Positions 35,685 through 43,177 of a stretch of 64,000 nt of DNA are shown here, in pieces (positions within the stretch are counted from its first letter, which is position 1; each line of letters begins with the position of its first letter). Source of the stretch: Opitutaceae bacterium TAV5 (GTDB lineage: Bacteria; Verrucomicrobiota; Verrucomicrobiia; Opitutales; Opitutaceae); the NCBI GenBank assembly GCA_000242935.3, contig CP007053.1:6371001-6435000 (forward strand). Direction: 5' to 3'. The notes beneath the pieces were generated by a model. That model had not been told where the DNA came from, searched no databases, and saw nothing but the letters and a program-made list of their open reading frames with translations. The position numbers and the translations under genes were made by a program.

Positions 35685-36053
35685 ATGAAACTTGCATTTC
35701 ACTTTATATCCCTTATTATTGCGATCTCGGCTGGACTTTCAGTCGCACTATACCTTTGGTTTGCCGCCAATACCATAAACATATACTATCAATACGACCG
35801 ACCAACCGGAGCCATTTTTCTGCCAGAGACAAAATGGATTATCAGCAAAATAAATCCAGGCCCAGCTGGCCTATCTTTCATTCTCCTATGGGAAATGATT
35901 TCATATATAGTATTCCTAGCAAAAAAAGACGCCCGCAACACCTTGATACTATACCAAGTGGCAATTTGTATATTGATCAACATCTTACTTGCCGGACTAT
36001 CCCTACACCTCTGGTATTCACTTTCATTGCCAACACTAACACCAATTCAGTAA
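35685..36053 (+). CDS. small membrane protein, candidate immunity protein to the RHS tip
   Basis: 122 residues starting 5 bp after the RHS stop. Hydrophobic segments are at about residues 4-25 (FHFISLIIAISAGLSVALYL), 60-78 (LSFILLWEMISYIVFLA) and 90-112 (YQVAICILINILLAGLSLHL), so about three TM helices. The family is unknown. The position directly behind an RHS tip is where immunity genes lie. The R1 repeat element starts 39 bp after its stop. Confidence 0.65.
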   Translation: MKLAFHFISLIIAISAGLSVALYLWFAANTINIYYQYDRPTGAIFLPETKWIISKINPGPAGLSFILLWEMISYIVFLAKKDARNTLILYQVAICILINILLAGLSLHLWYSLSLPTLTPIQ

Positions 36054-36091
36054 ATATTTCAATAAATATAGCACACACCGAACGGTATCCG

Positions 36092-36520
36092 GAGGCAATC
36101 CGAAGGGGCAAACCTTAACTTTTGACATTTTTGACAGTCCGACGGTTGGGGAGACAACCGGCAAGAATGAATAGAAATCAGATAACCAGATTGCAGGTTA
36201 CGTTGCCAAGCGGGGACGTGACGGGGCGAAGCTCGCTCCTCTTTACGTTTTCACTCGTTTTTCGTTCATTTTTCGATCCCAAATATCAATTATTAAGGTT
36301 TGACCCGAATGGCGCTTAGTTAAGCCGTCTCTCCGTTGAAAACCAGTGACTTCCCAAAGCCATGAAAAAACGTGAAACCCGTCCAACCTTTTGAGAGGGA
36401 AACCCCCTCTGGAATCCGGGCCAACATTGAGATCGATTCATACATTGGTAATTACCTCTCAAAACGACGGAAAACCGCCTTAACTAAGCGCCATTCAGGT
36501 TTGACCCCCTATGGATTGCC
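36092..36520. repeat. R element copy 1, interrupted by MITE a
   Basis: A 239-bp copy counting one target duplicate (36092-36306 plus 36497-36520). The left end reads GGCAATCCGAAGGGGCAAAC and the right end is the inverted form AAGGTTTGACCCCC then TATGGATTGCC. The conserved centre (AGATTGCAGGTTACGTTGCC, then AAGCGGGGACGTGACGGGGC) is shared by all copies. MITE a inserted in the right terminus. Confidence 0.85.
36307..36496. mobile_element. MITE copy a
   Basis: 190 bp with inverted ends beginning GAATGGCGCTTAGTTAAG and ending CTTAACTAAGCGCCATTC. It is flanked by a perfect 11-bp duplication AGGTTTGACCC (36296-36306 and 36497-36507). It has no coding capacity. The interior is diverged from copies b and c. 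Confidence 0.9.
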
Positions 36521-37000
36521 TCTCCGTATTCCGGGAAGCATTATACAGTATATTTTGGTTATGGATCTAGAGATTATCGCTGGATTTATGGCGTTGAATA
36601 TGGAGCAGTAGTCTACTGCTTCCAAAAAGAAGGAAAGACAAAATTTTCATATGGAAATTTGGCAAAAGAAAATGTCACCACAAACGAGGATATCGTGCGG
36701 GGAACAGGCGGATCTGTTAATTTAGAGAATGCAATGAACCCACACCCGAATCATTCACGCTATCGTAAAACAATTAGATGGCAAACTGGTGTTCATTCAC
36801 ACAATACAAAAGAAGCTCCGAATAACAGCCCTGGAAATATTTTCTCTGGTCCAGATAAAGGATGGGCTATCAGAACTGGTATGGCAATTATTCTCGTAGA
36901 TGACGCAGGGAACACATTGAAATATACGCCGCCACATGGCCTGACACCTAGCAACACATCGAAAATCGGCAACGTTTGCGATTGCGACAAGAAAGAATGA
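36497..37000 (+). pseudogene. orphan RHS-type C-terminal tip without its shell
   Basis: The frame is open from the MITE end to TGA 36998-37000 with no convincing start codon. Its residues include YFGYGSRDYRWIYGVEYGAV and, near the end, HSHNTKEAPNNSPGNIFSGP then GWAIRTGMAIILVDDAGNT. This resembles the HxH...FSxxD...A...G layout of DUF4329-like RHS tips; that match is tentative. The stop overlaps the start of the next gene by 4 bp (ATGA), as expected for a tip and its immunity gene. Confidence 0.6.
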
Positions 37001-37644
37001 AAACATTAACACTTATTCTATATCTCTCTATATATACTACGACGGTCTGGTCGGGTAATCTTTTCGCGCCAAGAGCACCATTCTCGATCACCGAAAATCC
37101 TTCAGAAAGCATCAGACATAAAGTAAGCCACGAATTTGGATTCATCATCCCTCCCGATGGCTCTTTTGGCATAATCGTAACCCAACATAGTAATGAATGG
37201 GGCGCACTTTATGTAGCACCGAGTGATAAGGTAAGCGTCGAAATCAGTTTTATTGGTTGTGGCGCAATTTTTGGAGATCGGGACGGAAAAATTATCCGCC
37301 TTACAACCGATATTGATTCAATCATTGCAAAAAAAATCTACCAAGGATTTTGTAAAGAAATATTTGTGGCTAAAAACACTCCTTCATCTATCAAGGACGT
37401 GGATGTTGGTGTGATTGAGTATTGGGTTTCTGTTAAAGGAGAGGTAATCGCTGGATACTCTTTCTCAAGAGATGATAATCCAGAAGGGATAAGAAATATC
37501 TACTATAATTTAATGAATTTATTAAGAACTACTGATGAGGAGAAAGAAGCCATCCACCTGAAGTTAGCCCATCAAGCAGATAAAATCATCAATCGGACAG
37601 AAAGTCCGATCAACCAACAAAGCGTAACCAAAGAGATCGAATGA
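36997..37644 (+). CDS. secreted protein coupled to the orphan tip, candidate immunity protein
   Basis: 215 residues with a signal peptide (MKTLTLILYLSIYTTTVWSG). The ATG at 36997 overlaps the tip stop. The body is mixed alpha/beta (FGFIIPPDGSFGIIVTQHSN, EVIAGYSFSRDDNPEGIRNI) with no recognised family. Export plus tip coupling suggest it protects the cell envelope from that tip. Base composition is AT-rich like its neighbours. R2 begins 37 bp after the stop. Confidence 0.65.
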   Translation: MKTLTLILYLSIYTTTVWSGNLFAPRAPFSITENPSESIRHKVSHEFGFIIPPDGSFGIIVTQHSNEWGALYVAPSDKVSVEISFIGCGAIFGDRDGKIIRLTTDIDSIIAKKIYQGFCKEIFVAKNTPSSIKDVDVGVIEYWVSVKGEVIAGYSFSRDDNPEGIRNIYYNLMNLLRTTDEEKEAIHLKLAHQADKIINRTESPINQQSVTKEIE

Positions 37645-37680
37645 AAATAGTCAACGACGCATGGCACTTGACCCTTAAGG

Positions 37681-37897
37681 GGCAATCCGAAGGGGGCAAA
37701 CCTTGATTTTGACAACCCGATAGTTGGGGAAACAACCGGCAAGAATGAATAGAAATCAGATGACCAGATTGCAGGTTACGTTGCCAAGCGGGGACGTGAC
37801 GGGGCGAAGCTCGCTCCTCTTTACGTTTTCACTCGTTTTTCGTTCATTTTTCGATCCCAAATATCAATTATCAAGGTTTGATCCCCTACGGATTGCC
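37681..37897. repeat. R element copy 2, intact
   Basis: A 217-bp uninterrupted copy. Left end GGCAATCCGAAGGGGGCAAA then CCTTGAT; right end ATCAAGGTTTGATCCCCTAC then GGATTGCC. The ends pair, and the inner bases TTGAT/ATCAA differ from copy 1 (TTAA/TTAA) in a matched way. It ends 13 bp before the next start codon. Confidence 0.88.
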
Positions 37898-37910
37898 CGC
37901 CTCAGAAACC

Positions 37911-38495
37911 ATGAAAATCAGGATACTAATCACTTGCTTCTTCTATATTTTATCAAGAGAGGCGCAGGCTGACCAATCGACCGGCATCCCCTTGGAGAGA
38001 ACCGTTACTATTGACGCCATATTAAGCACCTACATTGACAAGGGATGCAGCATCCAAGCCACTATATTAAACCATAACGGAACACTCACGTTAACAGGTC
38101 CCTTTTTAATAAAGAAACCGGACAACACTCCTGTTGTTGAAGGGAAAATGAGTAATGGTCGCATTCATGGTGACTTAAAATTCCTTGGCCGCGAAAAAAA
38201 ACTACTGTCATTAGCTAGATACATTAATGGAGTAATTACGGGAGAGCGTATTGAGTGGAATCCACAGGGCCAAGTTATTTCAATAGCTCAGTATGACTCC
38301 GATGGTAAAAAAAATGGAGTGGAGCGCTATTTTTCAAATGGGATGGTTAGCATAGAAATAAAATGGAAAGCCGGAAACCCATTATCGGTCCTACTATATG
38401 ATAATCAAAATCAAATTACAAAAGAGCTAAATGGCCAAGCCATGCACGATTGGTTTCGTATTCAAATGGAGTCCCAAATGGGAACAGATAACTAA
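37911..38495 (+). CDS. secreted YwqK/MORN-like repeat protein
   Basis: 194 residues with a signal peptide (IRILITCFFYILSREAQAD). Repeats of the kind GRIHGDLKFLGREKKLLSLA, RYINGVITGERIEWNPQGQV and YDSDGKKNGVERYFSNGMVS resemble the MORN/YwqK repeats of proteins labelled antitoxin in polymorphic-toxin loci. A role as immunity protein is inferred from the array context. It lies 13 bp after R2, with no obvious promoter of its own. Confidence 0.72.
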   Translation: MKIRILITCFFYILSREAQADQSTGIPLERTVTIDAILSTYIDKGCSIQATILNHNGTLTLTGPFLIKKPDNTPVVEGKMSNGRIHGDLKFLGREKKLLSLARYINGVITGERIEWNPQGQVISIAQYDSDGKKNGVERYFSNGMVSIEIKWKAGNPLSVLLYDNQNQITKELNGQAMHDWFRIQMESQMGTDN

Positions 38496-38562
38496 AGGGG
38501 AGCCAATCCGGCGGATAGTTGCGAGGATTGCTGCCAAGAGGAAATTGGATATTAGTAGATCT

Positions 38563-38745
38563 ATGACATTCCTGAGCCGATTAACTACCGCATCTATCTG
38601 GCTTTTAATAGCGATCAACGGATTTGGTGTTTTCCTGATAGTCAAGAGTGATACGGTCAACTATGATCTGCGTCCCATCGTTGGAGCATCCTTTAGCATA
38701 TCGTGCGCAATTTATGTTTTCACTCAACTGGCAAGACATAAATAG
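38563..38745 (+). CDS. small two-TM protein
   Basis: 60 residues from ATG 38563. Two hydrophobic helices (SIWLLIAINGFGVFLIV and ASFSISCAIYVFTQLA) are separated by a short polar loop. The family is unknown. A longer frame upstream overlaps the YwqK-like gene and is probably not translated. It may be part of the same cassette. Confidence 0.45.
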   Translation: MTFLSRLTTASIWLLIAINGFGVFLIVKSDTVNYDLRPIVGASFSISCAIYVFTQLARHK

Positions 38746-38797
38746 CTTGATATGGATATCTTGACGAAGGGAAGCCATACAAAATGTACATCAAGGC

Positions 38798-38868
38798 TGA
38801 TTCAGAAGGCTAAACCTCAATGATACTAGACCAAGCTAAAGGGACCAGTTTTGACTCCTCCAGGACCT
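38798..38868. repeat. possible degenerate R-element ends
   Basis: GATTCAGAAGGCTAAACCTC resembles an R left end, and ACCAGTTTTGACTCCTCCAG resembles an R right end, but the conserved centre is missing. It lies exactly where a boundary is expected, between the two-TM gene and the lipoprotein gene. Weak evidence. Confidence 0.3.
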
Positions 38869-38872
38869 CCTA

Positions 38873-39358
38873 ATGAAAAATACAATTCTGGCAGTGGTCA
38901 CTTATGCAGCACTATTGACTGCTTGCACTACTAACCGAAGAGTTCCTCTGGATGAGCCGATTGCTGGCCAATACCATTCCAGAATCGAGTTATTTCTTGT
39001 ATATGCATTTGGTGAATCAGGGGACACTTATGCGCTGGCACTGCCGAGCCAGGATAAGTATTTTTTTGGAAGCCAACTCTACGGCGGCGCACCTTCAATT
39101 TCTGCATGGGAAAGCTCTCCCGATGCATACCCCCATGTCATAAAACCGATTCCAATCGGTACTACCCTTATCCTGAAATCTGTACGCAAAGACGTAGGTT
39201 TTTCTTATTGGTATGGCTTTACATCCTTCAATTATGTAGAATGCACAATAGACGGCACATCCGGAATCATTGCCAATGACCTGATCGAGTTTGACGACGA
39301 TCAACGCCCAATCCGGGTAAAATCGGCGTATCTGAAAAAAGTGGGGCAATCTGAATAA
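38873..39358 (+). CDS. lipoprotein of unknown family
   Basis: 161 residues with a lipobox (LAVVTYAALLTACTTN; lipidated Cys at about residue 18). The body is beta-rich and may be SH3-like or OB-like (IPIGTTLILKSVRKDVGFSY, IIANDLIEFDDDQRPIRV). It resembles no family I can name. R3 begins 32 bp after its stop. It is a cassette member. Confidence 0.68.
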   Translation: MKNTILAVVTYAALLTACTTNRRVPLDEPIAGQYHSRIELFLVYAFGESGDTYALALPSQDKYFFGSQLYGGAPSISAWESSPDAYPHVIKPIPIGTTLILKSVRKDVGFSYWYGFTSFNYVECTIDGTSGIIANDLIEFDDDQRPIRVKSAYLKKVGQSE

Positions 39359-39390
39359 ATACTAAGCCAAGCCGAAGGACAGATCGGAGA

Positions 39391-39608
39391 ACAATCCATA
39401 GGGAGTCACACCTTTACTTTTGACATTTTTGACAGCCCGACGGTTGGGAAAACAACCGGCAAGAATGAATAGAAATCAGATGACCAGATTGCAGGTTACG
39501 TTGCCAAGCGGGGACGTGACGGGGCGAAGCTTGGTCTCTTTACGTTTTTACCTATTTCTCGATTATGAAAAAAATAAATTACTAAAGTTTAACCCCTTAC
39601 GAATTGCT
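39391..39608. repeat. R element copy 3, right half diverged
   Basis: About 218 bp. Left end ACAATCCATAGGGAGTCACA; right end CTAAAGTTTAACCCCTTACG. The centre is conserved through GGGGCGAAGCTTGG, then diverges. The ends still pair imperfectly. Confidence 0.78.
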
Positions 39609-39700
39609 CAAGACCTTATTTCCCATATAATTCCGAGTCATATTAATCATAATAAAGAGACAGACAAGCACATAAATTCATCCAAAATAAAAAAGACCCC

Positions 39701-39829
39701 ATGCAATTCCACTCAAAAGTAGATATCTTCTATATCACAATTCTCGCACTGGCGACATTGAGTTGCCAAAGATTAGCAGGAATGACTGCCCCACCTTCTC
39801 CTCTACTCATGTCTGACGAGCAATGGTAA
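39701..39829 (+). pseudogene. lipoprotein gene probably interrupted by an inverted-repeat element
   Basis: ATG 39701 gives 42 residues with a lipobox (TILALATLSCQRLAG), then a stop right where an inverted-repeat element begins. Removing 350 bp would join QW to CVSQSSADPAFETNSSL on the other side (40174-40335) in frame. That makes a longer lipoprotein of about 95 residues ending FEAAKTMDANN. A TGGT occurs at both junctions. Confidence 0.45.
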
Positions 39830-39841
39830 AGGAAAGGGGGG

Positions 39842-40173
39842 CAAGCGGACGGGGTCAGGCCGGAATGGCGCTAAGTTAAGGCGTTTTTCCGTCTACCTGA
39901 TGGGGAATTTTCAATACATGAATTGACTCGATTATGGCTTGGGTTCCAGAGGAGTTCCTCCTCCCAAAAGGCCGGATAATCCCCACGTTTCTCATGCGAC
40001 TGGAAGTCACTGATTTTCAACGGAGAGGTGGCCTAACTTAGCGCCATTCGGGTCAGGCCGAACGATGTGACAAAACATTGAAATGAAATCAATCTACCAT
40101 CCTGATTTTCAAACAAATTATGCTTCTCGTCCAATTTCAGGATGTCACAACGTTCGGCCCGACCCCGTCCGCT
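39842..40173. mobile_element. second inverted-repeat element (IR2), carrying nested MITE b
   Basis: Ends CAAGCGGACGGGGTCAGGCC then GAACGATGTGACA, and TGTCACAACGTTCGGCCCGA then CCCCGTCCGCTTG, pair over about 33 bp with few mismatches. Without MITE b it is about 135 bp with no coding capacity. It is a different family from R and from the MITE. Confidence 0.72.
39863..40049. mobile_element. MITE copy b, opposite orientation to copy c
   Basis: 187 bp, GAATGGCGCTAAGTTAAGGC to GGCCTAACTTAGCGCCATTC. A perfect 11-bp duplication GGGTCAGGCCG flanks it (39852-39862 and 40050-40060). Its interior is nearly the reverse complement of copy c. Confidence 0.92.
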
Positions 40174-40440
40174 TGGTGCGTATCTCAATCATCAGCGGAC
40201 CCTGCATTTGAAACAAATTCTTCTCTTATAACAGATGCACCACCACCCTCGCCTTCGATAACTAAATTCCCCGCTGCATATAGCGATGCGCTAAAGGCTT
40301 TTGAAGCAGCAAAAACAATGGATGCAAACAACTGACTTGTTGCAAGGAAATCACGATATCAATAATATCATCTTCTTATACGATGGACATGAAACCATCG
40401 GATCGAAGCGGGACCCTTGCCAAGCTCTTAGGAAGCATGA

Positions 40441-41025
40441 GCTTGTTGGGAGCAGAGAAAAGCGAAACAATCACCTGCACAGGACGCTAAACATGAAGTC
40501 TATATATGCGCTTTTTTCACATCTATTCTGCTCGCTACTTGGCTTGGCTCCTTTCTTACATCCATAATCACAGATACTGGACCAAATGCCACTGCAATAC
40601 ATCGTCCGCAACCATTTAAGCAGACAATCACAACCGATGCAATAATCATCACACGAGAATTTGAGTCAAACGCCGGCGCTGGATTCGATCAACTCTTCTA
40701 TCTTCCACTTTTATTTCTTGCTGCATATGGTATCAGAAGTCGGAAAATGATGGACGCGGATTTCAAACTTCATTTTATTTTTCTGAACACTTGCATATTA
40801 TTGTTCTATGGAGGCACTTTTGCCTTCATCCTATCAGTATATAGTGACTACTTCCTGCTTAGTATTGCACCGACAGGCAGATCGCTATCATCGACGGCAG
40901 TAGGGATCAGGATAGCAGGAGCACTGGGTATAATATTTTTTATATACGCCTGCCTGAAACCAAAACCAAGTTCCAAGCCCCAGGCCACAAAGCGAACGGT
41001 GTCCGTGGTCAAACCGAAGGGATAA
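40441..41025 (+). pseudogene. membrane protein gene lacking a start (frameshifted or 5'-truncated)
   Basis: The frame is open from 40441 to TAA 41023-41025 with four hydrophobic segments (YICAFFTSILLATWLGSFLT, FYLPLLFLAAYGI, LHFIFLNTCILLFYGGTFAF, RIAGALGIIFFIYACL). There is no start codon before the internal ATG at 40747. An upstream frame starting ATG 40383 (MDMKPSDRSGTLAKLLGSMS) could be the original N-terminus, separated by a frameshift. The family is unknown. Its last codons overlap the R4 left end. Confidence 0.5.
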
Positions 41026-41216
41026 AACCTTAATTTTTGACATTTTTAACGACCTTTGCCAGAAAAGGCAAGGTCACTGAGATGAACAAGATTCGAGCCA
41101 GAAAAATTTCAGGTCACATTGCCAAGCGGGGACGTGACGGGGCGAAGCTCGGCCTCTTTACGTTTTCACTCATTTTTCGTCCATTTTTCGATCCCCAAAT
41201 ATCAATGATTAAGGTT
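41014..41216. repeat. R element copy 4, right end split off by the IS3 element
   Basis: The left end is CCGAAGGGATAAAACCTTAA and the conserved centre follows. The right end AATGATTAAGGTT stops at the IS insertion and resumes at 42506 as GTTTGACCCCTACGGATTTA. Confidence 0.8.
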
Positions 41217-41274
41217 TGAGGTTGCCCCGAATTGACGGACAGGGGTTGAGGGTCAAAAGCGAAAGGAAACACAG

Positions 41275-41628
41275 ATGAAGACCCAATTGGAAAAGCCGGC
41301 GAGGAGCCGTGCGACTTACAGCAAGGAATATCAAGAGGAGGCATTGGCGTTGTGGCGGCAGAGCGGCCGGAGCGCAGCGAAGGTCGCCGCGGAACTGGGG
41401 ATCAGGGCGCCGTTGTTATACCGGTGGGCCAAGGTCCGTCGGAACGGTGCCGAGCACGGCACCGTTCCGACGGAAAAGCCCGTGCCGCAGGTGGCGGAGC
41501 TGCAGGCGCAGATCCGGCGATTGAGCGAGGAAAACGCGAAGCTGTTGGAGCAGCGTGAAGTCTTAAAAAAATCGCTGGGCATCCTCTGCGAACAGCCGCC
41601 GAGAGGTATGCCCGGATCGAACGCATGA
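41275..41628 (+). CDS. IS3-family transposase OrfA
   Basis: 117 residues. The N-terminal HTH is TYSKEYQEEALALWRQSGRS with AKVAAELGIRAPLLYRWAKV, then a leucine-zipper-like helix (ELQAQIRRLSEENAKLLEQR). It binds the IS ends. A run of seven A (41565-41571) in the frame A AAA AAA is a likely -1 slippage site. After slippage the frame reads IAGHPLRTAAERYARIERMS straight into OrfB, giving the fusion transposase. Confidence 0.9.
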   Translation: MKTQLEKPARSRATYSKEYQEEALALWRQSGRSAAKVAAELGIRAPLLYRWAKVRRNGAEHGTVPTEKPVPQVAELQAQIRRLSEENAKLLEQREVLKKSLGILCEQPPRGMPGSNA

Positions 41629-42464
41629 GCGGCGAATACAAAGTGAGCTGGCTGTGCGAAGCTCTGATGGTCTCGCGCAGCGGGTATTACGACTGGTTGG
41701 ATCGGCGTCATGCGCCCGGACCGCGCGAGCGGCAAAACCGGGCGTTGCGGCAGCAAATCCGTGAGGAATTTACGCGCAGTCGAAAGACTTACGGCAGTCC
41801 GCGCATGACACGGGCGCTGGGTGGTCGGATCAGTCGCAAGCGCGTGGCCCGGCTGATGCGGCAGGAGTGTTTGCACGCACGGCAGCGCTCCAAATACCGA
41901 GTTGCCACCACGGACAGCCGTCATGGCGACCCCATCGCCGCGAACCGGTTGCGTGGCTTTGTGGCCGACCGTCCCGACCAAGCCTGGGCCACCGATGCGA
42001 CCTGCGTGCTGACCGGCCAAGGCTGGCTGTATGTGGTCGCGTTGCTCGACGTCTATACGCGTCGGATCGTTGGCTGGGCGATGCACGACATCCTGGACGC
42101 CAGGCTGGCCGTGGCGGCCCTGCAAATGGCCTTTGCCCAGCGCAAACCCGCGCCCGGGTTGATCGTGCACTCGGACCGGGGCAGCCAGTTTGCCAGCGGT
42201 GATTACCGCTCCGCCTTGGCCGCGCGTCGCTGCGTGGCCTCCATGAGCCGGAAGGGAAACTGTTACGACAACGCCTTCATCGAATCGTTTTGGAGCAGCC
42301 TGAAATACGAGGTGGTTTACCACCGCCGCTTCGCCACCAAAGCCGAGGCTCGCTCCGCGATCTTCGATTATATTGAGACGTTTTATAACCGCACCCGGCT
42401 CCACTCCAGCCTTGGATACCAAAGCCCTGTTGCGTTTGAATCCGCATTGAAACATACAAACTAA
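41625..42464 (+). CDS. IS3-family transposase OrfB, DDE integrase core
   Basis: 279 residues. An rve-type DDE core is visible: the first Asp in QAWATDATCVLTGQGW, the second in LIVHSDRGSQFAS, and Glu in CYDNAFIESFWSSLKYEV. The N-terminal HTH_21-like region (REEFTRSRKTYGSPRMTRAL) is typical. It overlaps OrfA by 4 bp. The catalytic residues are all present, so the element may be active. Confidence 0.92.
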   Translation: MSGEYKVSWLCEALMVSRSGYYDWLDRRHAPGPRERQNRALRQQIREEFTRSRKTYGSPRMTRALGGRISRKRVARLMRQECLHARQRSKYRVATTDSRHGDPIAANRLRGFVADRPDQAWATDATCVLTGQGWLYVVALLDVYTRRIVGWAMHDILDARLAVAALQMAFAQRKPAPGLIVHSDRGSQFASGDYRSALAARRCVASMSRKGNCYDNAFIESFWSSLKYEVVYHRRFATKAEARSAIFDYIETFYNRTRLHSSLGYQSPVAFESALKHTN

Positions 42465-42552
42465 TTATCCCTTAACCGACTGTCCGAAGAATCGAGGCAA
42501 GCCCAGTTTGACCCCTACGGATTTACCTCAGAGAATATGGAGAAATAAACAG

Positions 42553-43002
42553 ATGGCCTGTGCGACACGTAGGACGTTGATCAGCATTATCGGATGTGCC
42601 GCTTTTTTCTTGTCGGGTTGCTCTCCAAAAGAGAGCAACCCGACAAATCAAGAAGTGGCAATAAAGGAATTTATTGACTCAATTTTCGTTATAGGAGAAG
42701 ACCCATCTGTCGGAATCAAACGACTGGAGGGTTTCTTTCGAGGGGAGGTTTTATTGGAGAGCAAATATAACAACATAAAAACTCGTTACATACTTATTAT
42801 TCCATCTGACCGACCAGTTATAACTGACCCAGGAGATCCGGGGGCCATAGAGGCACTAATGGTTCCCGTCAATCTTTCAGATGAAGAATACTATCCTATC
42901 GTACGACGTGATCTAAAAGTTCTGTCCTACAGAACTTCCTTTTTGAAAATACCCCCTGTTGTGTTTAGGAGACCTGAAGGGGCCAAACCTGAATGGCGCT
43001 AA
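42553..43002 (+). CDS. lipoprotein of unknown family, C-terminus altered by MITE c
   Basis: 149 residues from ATG 42553 (lipobox SIIGCAAFFLSGCSPKE). A longer frame from 42508 is less likely. The body (IKEFIDSIFVIGEDPSVGIK, MVPVNLSDEEYYPIVRRDLK) has no recognised family. The final three residues (EWR) and the stop come from MITE c; without it the stop would be TAA a few bases later in R5 (AAA CCT TAA). It follows R4's right end by 26 bp. Confidence 0.68.
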   Translation: MACATRRTLISIIGCAAFFLSGCSPKESNPTNQEVAIKEFIDSIFVIGEDPSVGIKRLEGFFRGEVLLESKYNNIKTRYILIIPSDRPVITDPGDPGAIEALMVPVNLSDEEYYPIVRRDLKVLSYRTSFLKIPPVVFRRPEGAKPEWR

Positions 43003-43177
43003 GTTAGGGCATCTCTCCGTTGAAACCCAGTGACTTCCAGTCGCATGAGAAACGTGGGGATTATCCGACCTTTTGGGAGGAGGAACTCCTCTGGAACCCA
43101 AGCCATAATCGAGTCAATTCATGTATTGGAAATTCTCCATCAGGTAGACGGAAAAACGCCCTAACTTAGCGCCATTC
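42991..43177. mobile_element. MITE copy c
   Basis: 187 bp with perfect 20-bp inverted ends GAATGGCGCTAAGTTAGGGC / GCCCTAACTTAGCGCCATTC. A perfect 11-bp duplication GGGCCAAACCT flanks it (42980-42990 and 43178-43188). It carries no gene. Confidence 0.93.

Larger units (their letters stand above)
41217..42505 (+). mobile_element. IS3-family insertion sequence, apparently intact
   Basis: 1289 bp with TG...CA ends. The imperfect inverted ends are GGTTGCCCCGAATTGACGGA at left and, read in reverse complement, GCTTGCCTCGATTCTTCGGA at right. A 3-bp duplication GTT lies at 41214-41216 and 42506-42508. It encodes OrfA and OrfB in the usual -1 arrangement. It inserted in the right end of R4. Confidence 0.9.

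Noticed and set aside
36120-39722. Short ORFs translated from R elements (about 65-100 residues, e.g. at 36122, 37724, 39420)
   Set aside because: They follow the repeat sequence, are cut at random points and have no start signals; their similarity only reflects the repeat.
36497-42530. R right ends read as the RHS closing motif DPYGL (e.g. QFDPYGF at 42506)
   Set aside because: Most copies have one extra base that breaks this reading, the left ends are the same sequence inverted, and the intact RHS protein here closes with WDYLGL. The match may be chance, though it deserves checking.
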